Shown here: positions 22,336-32,443 of the stretch, piece after piece
Layout of the letters: each line of letters begins with the position of its first letter
Numbering within the stretch: the first letter of the stretch is position 1
Assembly: GCA_963920765.1 (NCBI GenBank)
Contig: OY987245.1
Span: 21,158,727-21,222,726, forward strand
Length of the DNA: 64,000 nt
Source: Ulota crispa
Taxonomy: Eukaryota > Streptophyta > Bryopsida > Orthotrichales > Orthotrichaceae
Reading direction: 5' to 3'
Program-made: the position numbers and the translations under genes
Notes under the pieces: generated by a model
Databases searched by the model: none
What the model saw: only the letters and a program-made list of their open reading frames with translations
Told to the model about the DNA's origin: nothing

Positions 22336-25300
22336 ATGGCGGAATTCCGGCCGGCACAAGAGCAGGAGCAGCATCCCGGAGAGGAGCATTTGATGCAGCC
22401 GGTTCCACGTCACTGTGGCGACAATTACAAGGCCGCTGGCAAGCTACAGGTGCGTACTACGCCATATTCATTAAATTGGGAAAACCAGATTCCCAAGTTG
22501 TACCCTAATGCTCAGTTTAAGGTTGTCACCTTAATCCCAAAATGTTACAAAATTCCCAATTTAATGAATATGGTGTTGTAGAATAGGAACTTAAAACCCT
22601 GCCTTTTCAACAGCCAGTGCGATTGTTGATTGTTCTGACTTTCTTTATAGGGCATTGTGTACGTCGAATGTGGATGGGCTGTGAATTGTGGGTCATAAAG
22701 TTTATTGCTTTAATTTATGTTTAGTTTCTTGGGTTTTTCACTGGGGTCACTTGAAAGTTTGGAAGAGTCTACCTAATTTAGCAAATTTTGCATGATTTTT
22801 GTTACAGACTAACAACACCATATTAGGTAAATTGGGAAAAACGATACATTCTAGGACTTTCACTATTTTTGCCATTATGTGTGTATTATCATGTCACAAA
22901 AAAACAAGCGTGCATTTTCTTTTACTATAGTGAAATCTCAGTGATGGCCTCCAAGAACTTTGATAATTACAACTTTTGAGCAACAGCTATGTCTACATTT
23001 ACTGATGTGGGATTAAGAAGGTGGAGTACAAAACGGTTCCTCCGTTTTTTCCGAATTTACCGTAACTCAAAGAAGATCTTTGAAACTCTTTCATAGATTT
23101 TGCTTCAATTTTGAAAAAGCGGACATCTGGCCATATTTAGTGATGGGGAGATTCAATGGTTGCAGGGGAAGGTTGCTTTGGTGACGGGTGGAGACTCAGG
23201 CATAGGACGTGCTGTAGGCGTGCTCTTCACTCGAGAAGGAGCAACGGTGGCCTTCACGTATGTCCGTGGTGCGGAAGAAAAGGATGCCGAAGACACGACT
23301 AAATTACTCAAGAGGTTCAAGACAGACAGCGCTGTTGGGGATCCTTTGGCTATTCCTTGTGATTTAGGGTTTGACGAGGAGTGTCAGAAGGTCATCGACA
23401 CTGTGGCGAAGAAGTATGGTCGTATTGATATTCTAGTGAACAACGCTGCTGAGCAGCATATTGTGGAGAATATCGAAGATCTTACGGCAGAGCAGGTGGA
23501 GCGAACGTTTCGCACCAATATTTTTGCACACTTCTTCCTCGTGAGGTATCAACCCTTTTCCCCTTCTCGCCATAGCCATAGTCGTTCAAAAAGAACCTCT
23601 ACGAAGTTGTTTGAGGTTACCAACTCTGAAACATTTTGCAGGATACTTCTGATAAATTTTTGTATCTACCAGATTCTTTTTCAGGATTCCAATCACATTC
23701 ATAACAGAAGTTATGTCTACATTCTGGCTGATTAACCCCAACCTTTTAAAAGCTTGCAACTGTATAGGAAAGTTATGCATAATCACATTTGGCTGTTGTA
23801 CACAAACTGATATCTCAATTTCTTACAAGGGTACACTTTCTTTTAGTGACGAAATTAGTACCTTTAATAATCTAATTTTTCGGTTTTTTTTTTTTTGTGT
23901 GAATTAGACACGCTTTGAAGCATATGAAGGAGGGTAGTTGCATTATCAACACGACCTCAATAAACGCATTCAAGGGCAACGCACCTTTGTTAGACTACAC
24001 ATCCACGAAAGGTGCCATTCTGGCGTTTACTCGAGGCCTGGCTCTTCAGCTCGTCAAGCGAGGCATCAGAGTAAATGGTAAGTTGATTCGTTAAAACATC
24101 CTTGCACATAGAAAATTTGAATGTATCTGAATCTGCAGCATTATTGTATACACATTGATTTTCCTTGATGTTATTGGGCTAACCTGCTCTCTTGCTATAT
24201 TGTACTAACTTATAATAACTTTGGAGGAAGAAATCCAATATATTACAAGATTTATTCTTCCCGACCAATACTCTAAAGACCCCTACCCTGATGCCGGCTT
24301 CAGGGGCCTGTTTGAAGACCGTCATAAATCACAAACTTTATGACTTTGAGAAGAACAGTTGTGAACTATTTTTTCAAGCCCTATTTTCTCTGAGTCTGAT
24401 CAGTTTTTGGAATTCTCTAGTTGACGATCTCATAGACCTTTTTGTTTTCTGTGCTTTGGATAAGACTAAGCAGATCCTCTACACAAATTTCATTTCAATT
24501 TTGAATATACTGCTTAGATATTTGCAAAGTTAATAAGATTCTGTGGGTAATTTTTTTTGTGCAGCGGTAGCCCCAGGTCCAATCTGGACACCCCTGATTC
24601 CTGCATCAATGGGCCAAGGCGCACCTGACACGATGAAGTCGTTCGGCTCCCAGACACCAATGGGTCGCGCTGGTGAACCAGAAGAAGTCGCCACGTCATA
24701 CGTCTTCCTTGCTTCAGAGGATTCGTCCTACTTCACCGGCCAAACCCTCCATCCAAACGGTTTGTGCTGTTCATTAGCCTGACTTAAAGTCTCTCATGAA
24801 TTGCTACATATCTGGTAACACTGCTTTGCTTGCAATAAAACTCTTCCCAATTGATTAACCCCTTAAGGCCCAACGGGACCAAAACTGTCCATCCTTGTTT
24901 GTAATTTGGGATGTTTGTAATTTGGGATGCCTAAATTTTCTTCATGATTAATTACAATGATTATTATATTCTTAAAGTTCTTGTTGAATTCTTGTTTTAG
25001 TATCAAAAGTCTGATTTTGAAAATGACTAGTTATGGTTTTTCTATTGAAGATTTTGCGCAAGGGTGTCCATTGCAAATCTTCACTTTCTAGTGTTGAGAG
25101 CTTTTGGAAATGAGCCTAAAGTATACTAGAACTTGGAGAAACAATCACATTAGAAACTTGATTTAAAAAGTTGTAGAGTAGCTTTTAAGAAGCCAAAAAT
25201 TGATTATGGTTACACATGTTGTACTTTACATACTCATATATTTTTGGTATCCTCAATTTTAAATTTGAGATGTGAAAAGAGGATTAAAAAGACTTCAAAT

Positions 25301-25574
25301 CACTTTCACAGTTTCAACACCCTCTTGATCAAATGTTATAATCTCTCAATCCATAAGTGATATTGTTGTGTTTTCTTTTCCTATGTGATCTCTAACATAT
25401 CTAGTTTGAAATTACAATTTTTTTTAAATTAATACAACTTATCAAAATGTTAACATTTTGTTCATCCAAGAACAGAATCTGAGATACTCGGGAAAGAGCA
25501 TGGGCCTTGAGGGGTTAACCTACTTTTGACAATCTTATCTGGTGACTGCAGGTGGGATGGTCGTAAATGCATAA
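22336..25574 (+). CDS. Classical short-chain dehydrogenase, glucose/ribitol dehydrogenase-like
   Basis: Five coding exons join in frame to 293 residues: 22336-22449, 23166-23545, 23908-24077, 24565-24759 and 25552-25574. The NAD(P)-binding motif TGGDSGIG is at residues 45-52 and NNAA at 130-133. The catalytic tetrad is N156, S182, Y195 and K199 (YTSTK), with the usual S-to-Y spacing of 13. The N-terminal extension (MAEFRPAQEQEQHPG) and the C-terminal GGMVVNA end match the length and layout of plant 'glucose and ribitol dehydrogenase homolog' proteins and bacterial general-stress SDRs, oxidoreductases often linked to seed or desiccation stress. The true substrate is not shown. No targeting peptide is obvious, so a cytosolic enzyme is likely. 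Two introns and the 5' UTR intron carry mini-transposons; the coding exons are undamaged. Confidence 0.93.
22457..22580. mobile_element. Palindromic MITE in dehydrogenase intron 1
   Basis: CCATATTCATTAAATTGGGA near 22462 is matched by its complement TCCCAATTTAATGAATATGG at 22554-22573. The element begins about 7 bp after the intron 1 donor at 22450. The same terminus occurs at 31581-31838, and a solo end (CACCATATTAGGTAAATTGG) at about 22820. Its body is a hairpin of about 55-bp arms. Confidence 0.82.
24859..25514. mobile_element. TTAA-flanked element in dehydrogenase intron 4
   Basis: TTAA at 24855-24858 and 25515-25518 flank ends CCCCTTAAGGCCCAACGGG and GGGCCTTGAGGGG. It fills most of intron 4 (24760-25551). 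Its full-length relative is at 62566-63614, with the order GGGATGCTCAAC / GGGATGCCTAAA, CAAGGGTGTCCA.TGCAAATC and TTCACTTTCTAGTG. It ends 37 bp before the acceptor of the last exon. Confidence 0.9.
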
Positions 25575-25920
25575 ACTGCGAAAGCTTCAACTTACTTGAC
25601 AGGGGGTGCAAGTCTAGAGTTAGTCAGCTTGAAATCATTTTGTATCTGCTCAACTTTGTGTATGGATACAAATAACTTCCCCTTGGGGTTGAAATTTTGA
25701 AAATTCCTCCTTACTGGATTTCTGAGATTGCCCGCTTGTAATCGCCTCCGTGTAATACAAAACGAGAATATACCTTCTCCAAGAGCTGCGATAGTTCTGA
25801 TTCAATTTTAGGGAGTTTGAGCAGCCTTCTCACTACTAAGACCGCGTATACCGGTGCAGCTGCTTGCACTACTGCAAGATGCTTCTCTCAAAAACCTACA
25901 CCGTTTGTGCAACTCGCGAG

Positions 25921-26069
25921 GAGATTATTTGGGTTTACTACACTACCATCACCACATCCAAAAGTGGTAAAATCACTATAATCACTATGCAATTCTTCAA
26001 AGTAGTAGTTACACTCATTTTACCATTTTTGGATGTGTGATGGTAGTGTACTAAACTCAAATAATCTCT
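25921..26069. mobile_element. Foldback MITE downstream of the dehydrogenase
   Basis: GAGATTATTTGGGTTTACTA at 25921 and its near-complement TAAACTCAAATAATCTC at about 26051-26068 frame arms of about 55 bp (CACTACCATCACCACATCC against its complement). It lies about 350 bp past the stop codon, so it may fall in or near the 3' end of the transcript. Confidence 0.8.
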
Positions 26070-26509
26070 TTGTATAGCTCAGGCGCACTGAAAAGATCTC
26101 TGAAGTTTTGGAACACCGTCCTCTATTTCTCATGCTGTGGAAGCCTCTCTTGCAAAAAAATTGTGATTTGATAGTATGGATAGTTCTGTGGAATAACCCC
26201 AAAACCGCTGGAGTATAATCGCCTTGTGATATCTGTTGAAAAACTACTAACCCCAGTGTATTGCTGAACAAGATTAATAATCAATGAAAGTGAAATTACA
26301 AAATCTTTTAGTCAAGAATTCCTCTTTCTTTCCAATGCTTGTTCAACGTCATCCTCATGCCCCTTCCAGCATACGCTGCAAGGCTCTTAATCGGTGTTTT
26401 ATGAAATCTATAAAAGCCATATTCAGCTGAAATATGCCATCCATAGTCTGTAAACAGTGGTCCAATACATTGACCATATACAAGCATTGTCCTTAAAAAT
26501 AAAACTTCA
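26070..26509. other. Intergenic sequence, no gene seen
   Basis: The interval between the foldback element and the next TTAA element is of intermediate composition, with no recognisable coding content on either strand. Confidence 0.5.
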
Positions 26510-26513
26510 TTAA

Positions 26514-26873
26514 ACCCTTAAAAAGGATTGACTCTGAACCCGTGGCTCAGACCTAGGAGAGTGTGCACTGTTCATGGGCAGTGAACAGCTTGTGGCATGT
26601 GTCCAAGAGAGATAATATTCTCCTCAAAAGAAGGAAAAGTTAATAGTGTATCCTGCCCTCACAATAAGGGCAGCACAGACCTTATACATCTCTTTACAAA
26701 TTGGTGTTTAAAAATATGGAGGCATTGAAAGCAACTATTTTTAGCATTCAATGATGCGGCACATCTCTTTGACCACTTTCAAGAAAAAAATTTGAAAAAA
26801 ATATATTTTTTTACCCTCAGGATGTGTTTTTGGCATTGAACGGACAATTTTTGTCCTCTTGGACGGTTAGGGG
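26514..26873. mobile_element. TTAA-flanked MITE, 360 bp
   Basis: TTAA at 26510-26513 and 26874-26877 flank ACCCTTAAAAAGG and GGACGGTTAGGGG. The ends pair only partly, so the copy is old. No sister copy was recognised in the window. Confidence 0.65.
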
Positions 26874-27109
26874 TTAATTAAGCCCAATATACAAGAAAAG
26901 GAATGGGATTTTGACACTATCTATACCCTTCTCTTACAAAGGTTGACTTTATCCAAGCATCATTGTATTGAAATTTGAGGATCATAAAAAATGCATGATC
27001 ACATAAACAATTCACAAGTAAGTAAATCAACATGAGTTCACATGTCTTTGTGTCATCAAATAAAATAAGTTTTGTGGATAAAATATTCAATATAATAGCA
27101 CAATCTTAA

Positions 27110-27335
27110 CCCCTAAACGACTGAGTGGCCCTTTACGACCAGTACAATACGGGATACTTTTCTTGTATTTGGAATGGATTCACACCTTTACTACATTTGA
27201 GATCAACAAAGAAGTTGGAGAATAGATCAATGGGATTCTAGTGAGCTACTTGAGATCCCAAATTAAAATTTCTTATTGGTAGCAAATGACAATTATACGT
27301 CAGCATATATTCTATGCCCTATGGTCGTTTAAGGG
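27110..27335. mobile_element. TTAA-flanked MITE, family B
   Basis: TTAA at 27106-27109 and a mutated CTAA at 27336-27339 flank CCCCTAAACGACTGAGTGG and ATGGTCGTTTAAGGG. The core (CTTGTATTTGGAATGGATTC, ATTTGAGATCAACAAAGAAG, GAGATCCCAAATTAAAAT) is shared with 46860-47093, 47098-47306 and 55839-56259. Confidence 0.87.
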
Positions 27336-27448
27336 CTAAGGCATGGATTGCTTTATTGCCTATCACTAATAATGATGCTATCAAAGATGGGAAACAAAGT
27401 GTCACGGGCTTGTCGTAAATGGGTTTAAGTGGGGGTATCCACTAAATA

Positions 27449-27588
27449 AGGTAAGAGGTTCATAAAATGACCATGTTCTAATTGCATCTCTTAGAATGAA
27501 TGACATGTTCCTTGAAATATGTAACATTACCAATTTACCATTGATGAGGTAGGTATGGTTGAAGGGTCGGTTTATGGACCTCCTACCT
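27449..27588. mobile_element. Short TA-flanked family C derivative
   Basis: TA at 27447-27448 and 27589-27590 flank AGGTAAGAGGTTCATAAA and TTATGGACCTCCTACCT. The body is far shorter than in other family C copies, so it is an internal deletion derivative. Confidence 0.65.
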
Positions 27589-27590
27589 TA

Positions 27591-28284
27591 GTCACGAATC
27601 CCTTAGGCACGTATGCGTATTCTAATGGGGACCACTTCAGTGGCCCCTTAGTCATTTATCTAATAGGACCTCAAATTTAGAGATTGAAGATATGTGAAAA
27701 TGCTTCTCATGCAGTATATATAAATTCGGGTTTTCATTTATTTGTAATTAAATCCAGTGCTAGTTTTCTAACCTTTTATGATATGGATTTCCAAAATTGT
27801 ACTCTAAAAATGTTTTATAGCTTAGGATGTATAATCGTGTTTTACTTTGAAAACTTGATTTCTCTTGTTTTTTAAAAAAAAAACCATTCAAAAAGTAAGG
27901 CAAAAATCTTACATCACCATCACAATAAAACTTAATATTTTGAACCTTAATGAATGTGAGATTTTGTGAAAGTCATTGATTTTTCAATCCCTATTAATTT
28001 TTAGGTGGAAATTTAAACTACCTGCTTTGTCTTTATTCCATATATGTTGGTAATTGCAATGATAGATCCAGTGTATTGATATATCCATGGAATGCAAGTT
28101 CAAATTTTCTGTTAGGGAACCATCAAGTTAACTATTCTTTTGGATTGGAAAAGTGAAGTATATCCGTATTTATGAAAACCTAGATTATTTCTAATCTTTA
28201 TCAAATCTTGAAAATTCAAAGATGATAGCAATGCACTTAAACAAAACAACCTTTAGTTTCTAAAATAATATTCTTTTAAACCCT
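27591..28284. other. AT-rich intergenic sequence
   Basis: No gene or repeat boundary was recognised between the family C derivative and the next TTAA element. Confidence 0.5.
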
Positions 28285-28288
28285 TTAA

Positions 28289-28829
28289 CCCCTAAACGCC
28301 CAAGGGGGTAAGGGCTAAACATAAACGCATTCAAAAAAAATATTCTAGTAACTTCAACAAAGTTTGTTTCAAAAGAGAAAACAAGAATAATGATGGTTAG
28401 CAATTATCCATACTGTCAAATATTCAAAAAAAGCTTTGTACTCTTATTTAATGAATTTAGAAGCATGTATCATTTAATATTCATCAAAATTACAAATTTT
28501 ATTCACAAAGTTTAAAATTTGGTATGGTTGGTTAAAAATAAACATTCTGTTTGAAAGTTCAAAAATGTAATATTTTTGATGGAGAGAACATCATTAGTTT
28601 CTCAAAATAGTAAATTTTGTAACACTAGCAAATATTGAAGTGTTTGTTTTTGAAAAATTCTCCTTGATGGAGTTTAACTTGTATTGATATGATTCAAATT
28701 GGATTAGAAAGAAGACTTGCTTTCCTATATGAGAGTATTTTTAATTTTTTCAAAAAATAATTTTTAATATTTCAGGCAGCCTGCAAAAAAGGGCAATGAC
28801 TAGAAAATGGTCTATTGGGCATTTAGGGG
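28289..28829. mobile_element. TTAA-flanked MITE, 541 bp
   Basis: Intact TTAA at 28285-28288 and 28830-28833 flank CCCCTAAACGCCCAAGGGGG and TTGGGCATTTAGGGG. It is a sister of 18469-19006 (538 bp) in the same orientation, with small indels and many transitions. Confidence 0.92.
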
Positions 28830-28833
28830 TTAA

Positions 28834-29965
28834 ACAATGTTTATATAAGACAAGGCTACAAAGAGAAAACTCGTTCTTTATATTGTGTGGTTTCCTTTTT
28901 GTTAAATTCCAAATTTTACATAAAAATGCCAAAAGAGTCTGCAGCGTACATGAAATGATGAGAAGAAAAAGCTATGCCTCAAGGTCCATTTTCTTTCTAA
29001 TCTAATGGTATTTACAACCAATTTATCTTAAGAGAAATTTCAACAACATAGAAATACATATAAAAATCACAAACAATAGTCTTCATCAACTTCTAACATG
29101 TCCATTTAGAACCTTTACAAAAAAATTGTTGAAATTTTCCATTAAAGTAAAACATTTACAAGCAACTGCACTACAAGTGGCTTTATCACTATAACATCAC
29201 CTTGATTTTCAACGTTAGCCAACTCAAACTTCCTAATACCCATTATAACGTTGCGTCTACCTATTCAAGGTTCCCTCTCCTTTGGTTCAGATGCCAAAAA
29301 GACAATAAAGCTCCATTGATCTTGTTCAAGTTTTCTCCTTTGCTAGTCTCTCAACCAATGTAACGCATAATTTAGCTCTGTCTCTTCTCTTCAACATAGA
29401 CCCATTCATTTGGTTTAGTAAATAGCCATTGTCCATTGAAGGAAGAATCGAAGTTTTATTTATTTAAATGACATTTAACATTTTTAAAAGCTTTAAATTT
29501 AAGCAAATAAACATACAAATCTAATAACCAAACAATAAAGATAGTCACACCTTCTTCACCCCATTCTCAATCTTTAAAAAATAAGGACGTGACACTCTCT
29601 TCTTGATCTGTAGAAGTCTCATTCTTCAAAATTTGAGAATTTATTTTCTTCATTTTCAAAGGAGAAGAATGGGCATGAAGAAGTTTTAGCATGTGAAGTT
29701 TTTACCAATGCATGACTTTTTTTCATCTTGCTCTTCTTGTTTTCACCCTCCTTGTAGTTGGAAACCTCAACTGAGTATGTGAATGCAGCTTGCTTTCTTA
29801 TTACATCACGTATTTCAAGGTTAAATCATTCTTCATTCTCCATTCTCCATCATCCACAAAAGAAGAGTTGCATCTTCTTCTTAAAAAACTGCTCCAAATC
29901 ACTTGTATTTCCTCTCCACAACTTCTCATTTTTTGTAGAAGTTTCATTCTTGGAAAAGGTTTGAG
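28834..29965. other. AT-rich intergenic sequence
   Basis: No gene is supported. A CACTACAAG word at 29171 resembles a CACTA terminus, but no matching right end was found. Confidence 0.5.
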
Positions 29966-29967
29966 TA

Positions 29968-30412
29968 AGGTAGCCACACCCATCCTTGTGAGGGTCTCCA
30001 TGCCCATGACCTATGCCTCTATCACATTGTCAAGACTAACAAATATTAAAAAAATTGATTATGGGTATCTAAGTGATGGTTGTGGGTGACAAAGTGATGT
30101 TATGTGTGACAAAGTGATGTTGCAAGTGACAAAGTGATGGTTGTGGGTGATTGACATGACAATTTTGAATACCCCGTCTCACTATTTAAGAACCAATCAG
30201 CCTTATTGTTAGCATCTCCTACACACAAATTTACATTTTCAGTGATTTTGAACTTTAAAAGATCTTTGTGAACAAATGCTTACAGTTAAAACTTTGAAAT
30301 TGATGTCAATATTTTTAATTTCCTCTTGCTTTCTCACAACATTTTTTTAAGTTAATCAATTGTTTCACCTACTCCAAAACCCTTATTTTCACTCTTATGC
30401 GTGCGGCTACCT
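29968..30412. mobile_element. TA-flanked MITE, family D, with internal short tandem repeat
   Basis: TA at 29966-29967 and 30413-30414 flank AGGTAGCCACACCC and GCGTGCGGCTACCT. The body shares CACTATTTAAGAACCAA with 14663-15029 and 57574-57967. A GTGACAAAGTGATG unit repeats about four times at 30070-30145, so this copy has an expanded interior. Confidence 0.78.
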
Positions 30413-30433
30413 TACCCCTGATATTGTGATGTG

Positions 30434-30447
30434 CCCCCCCCCCCCCC
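30434..30447. repeat. Poly-C tract (14 C)
   Basis: An uninterrupted run of 14 cytosines stands 20 bp outside the end of the family D element, in otherwise AT-rich DNA. Length may be uncertain because homopolymers are prone to assembly error. Confidence 0.9.
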
Positions 30448-30496
30448 TCTGAAGCAAATGGAAAATTAGTGTACTTATTGAAAGGACGTCTGCTGA

Positions 30497-30730
30497 ATGT
30501 ACGATACAGTGTATTTCTTGGCAGACAGAGATCGATTTTTCCACGTTCATCACTACCGGAGCACCTTCTGCGGAGCTGTTTGCAATCACAGACCAGTCGC
30601 AGGGGCCACTGGCAATGTTTGGGGGAAAACTGGCATTTGCACGGCAAACTTCCATGCTGGCCCGGAATCAAAAAACAAGGCTATCACAAACGAGTTTGCA
30701 GCTACGTTACAAGAAGCTCTGTCCATGTAG
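30497..30730 (+). other. Unassigned GC-richer open frame, possible gene fragment
   Basis: About 250 bp of composition like the genes' exons stands out from its surroundings. The frame starting at 30497 gives 77 residues ending KAITNEFAATLQEALSM, with a stop at 30728. Other frames are open too, so coding is not proven. A TTTCTTGGCAG acceptor-like site lies at 30515-30526. No family is recognised. It could be a captured exon, a pseudogene fragment or regulatory DNA. Confidence 0.3.
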
Positions 30731-30863
30731 CAGTTAGTTGCTCATATTTTGAGTAAAGTATCTACTCAAACTTTCTCAAGGTAGCTTTTCTCAATGTAAA
30801 GGTTCCTTGTTTGCTACCCAAAAAACCAATAAAAGGATTTGCATTCAAAATGGCAAACCAGTT

Positions 30864-30983
30864 GCATTAGAAATAACAAGCAAGATTGCATTAGAAATAA
30901 CAAATAAGTTTGCATTAGAAATAACAAACAGGTTCGCATTAGAAATAACAAACAGGTTTGCATTAGAAAGAACAAACAATTTA
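30864..30983. repeat. Five-copy 24-bp minisatellite
   Basis: Units starting GCATTAGAAATAACAA at 30864, 30888, 30912, 30936 and 30960 differ by one to three bases. Because 24 is a multiple of three, open frames run across the array on both strands (ALEITN repeats on plus, LLFLMQT or VISNANLF on minus). They are a by-product of the repeat. Confidence 0.92.
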
Positions 30984-31430
30984 GTAGTGCAATCTCGTTT
31001 GTTGTTTGTGAATTTTCTGACTTTGAGGCCAACATAGAAGTTAGCCATTAGTGTATTGTTAGCCGGTAAAAATACAAAATTAAATGGTTAAACTTTGAAA
31101 CAAGAAAAAATTGGACAAATATCCAATGCCCACAATTGAGAAAATCTTAACTAAGACCAATTTTGTCTAAAAGTGCGTTCACGTTTTAGTGCTACTCCAA
31201 AACTAAAATTTGTTTGAATCATTCACATTAAAAAAGTATGATTCACACTTTGTCCTAAACAAAATTTGATCAAGTTCTACCTCAATGCAAGATCCCAACT
31301 TTGTTGAATTGTGAAAGGGAAAAAAGAAAAGCTTCAAATATTTTGATATAAAAAATTGGTGAGTTTTGGGCTTAAAAAGTTGGATTTCTAATTTTATAGA
31401 ATTCATATCTAGAGCAAAATTTTACCTGAC
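30984..31430. other. AT-rich intergenic sequence
   Basis: No gene or delimited repeat was seen between the minisatellite and the PIF/Harbinger-type element. Confidence 0.5.
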
Positions 31431-31433
31431 TTA

Positions 31434-32009
31434 GAGCATCTCCACCGGTGGCTCTAGCTCGCTCAAAGTGGATGAAAAGTAGTTAGGCCCCTCTTAGGCC
31501 CCTCTCAAACTCTCTTATTTGGCAAGTCTAGCAAGCCACTCTCCAAGCCACTATTCATGCACTATTCACCCTAAGTTTAGAATGCCATATTCATTAAATT
31601 GGGAAAATATTGGGTACCATTTTGTACCTCACCTTAATCCAAAATAGCCACCTTAAACCAAATTCAAAGGTATTAGATTCAGTTTGAGCCACTAAGATTT
31701 TTTCCCTCGCAAATTCCTCCTCTCAAGTGAGGCCATGTGTACCCAAAAAAAATGTTGGAGCTCAGATTAAGGTGGCCACCTTAATCCTTCAAAAGTCCCA
31801 CTTTGTACGCTTTTTCCCTTTTTAATGAATATGGCATTTTAGTGAGCTTTATTCTCTACTTCCCTAGATAAGTGGTCAACTGCTTATTTATGGGGTGTGT
31901 TTGAGAATAAGGTCACCTTTTCAAAAAGCATGGGTGGAGATTGAGAACCTTCAGGCCTCACCAAACCAAATGGAAAGCTTTGAGCGAGTCTAGACTGGTG
32001 GAAATGCTC
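31434..32009. mobile_element. PIF/Harbinger-type MITE with nested insertion
   Basis: TTA at 31431-31433 and 32010-32012 flank ends GAGCATCTCCACCGGTGGC and CTGGTGGAAATGCTC. The arms pair further (AGCTCGCTCAAAG against CTTTGAGCGAG). A TTA duplication with such ends is the mark of PIF/Harbinger (Tourist) elements. It is interrupted by another MITE at 31581-31838. Confidence 0.85.
31581..31838. mobile_element. CCATATTC-terminus MITE nested in the Harbinger-type element
   Basis: AATGCCATATTCATTAAATT and AATGAATATGGCATT are the ends. Flanking TTTAG words (31576-31580 and about 31837-31841) may be the target duplication. The same terminal sequence occurs at 22457-22580, and a related one at 62286-62535. 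Inner parts (AAAATAGCCACCTTAA, GGTGGCCACCTTAATC) also pair. Confidence 0.8.
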
Positions 32010-32012
32010 TTA

Positions 32013-32440
32013 GGGCATCCCCAATGCAGCCGTAATAAAGGCAGGCAAAAGCTTGTGCAGTGGTTTAAACCGGACTTGAGCAAAAACATGGGCTCCAATG
32101 TAGCAGGTAAACCATACTGTGTTTTTCAGGGCTCCCCAAATAAGAACCCCTCCCTTGCAAATTTTCACTATTTGGAGAGTCCTACATACCACTCCAGCTC
32201 TGACACTGACACAATTTCAGAGAATTTCAAAGAATTTCAAATACTTCTGACATGAATCAGTCACACATAAGCACTTAAAAAATACATAGACTATTAAAAA
32301 CTCATGTTTAGTGAGTATAAGAGCTTGTGTGCACTGGGGCTACTGCACTGGGAAAATGCCCTGCTCTGCATCTAATGCAAAATGACACACGATCTGACAG
32401 AGTTTGGGGAGCTGATATTCCGGCTGCATTGGGGATGCCC
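32013..32440. mobile_element. PIF/Harbinger-type MITE sharing a TTA with its neighbour
   Basis: TTA at 32010-32012 and 32441-32443 flank GGGCATCCCCAATGCAGCC and its exact complement GGCTGCATTGGGGATGCCC. The left TTA is also the right duplication of the element ending at 32009. The terminus is unlike that neighbour's beyond the first bases, so it is a separate family. Confidence 0.9.
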
Positions 32441-32443
32441 TTA

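Noticed and set aside
29171-29179. CACTACAAG word as a CACTA element end
   Set aside because: No matching inverted right end was found within a plausible distance.
30864-30983. Regular 24-bp repeats considered as a CRISPR-like array
   Set aside because: The repeats are contiguous with no unique spacers, and the genome is eukaryotic.
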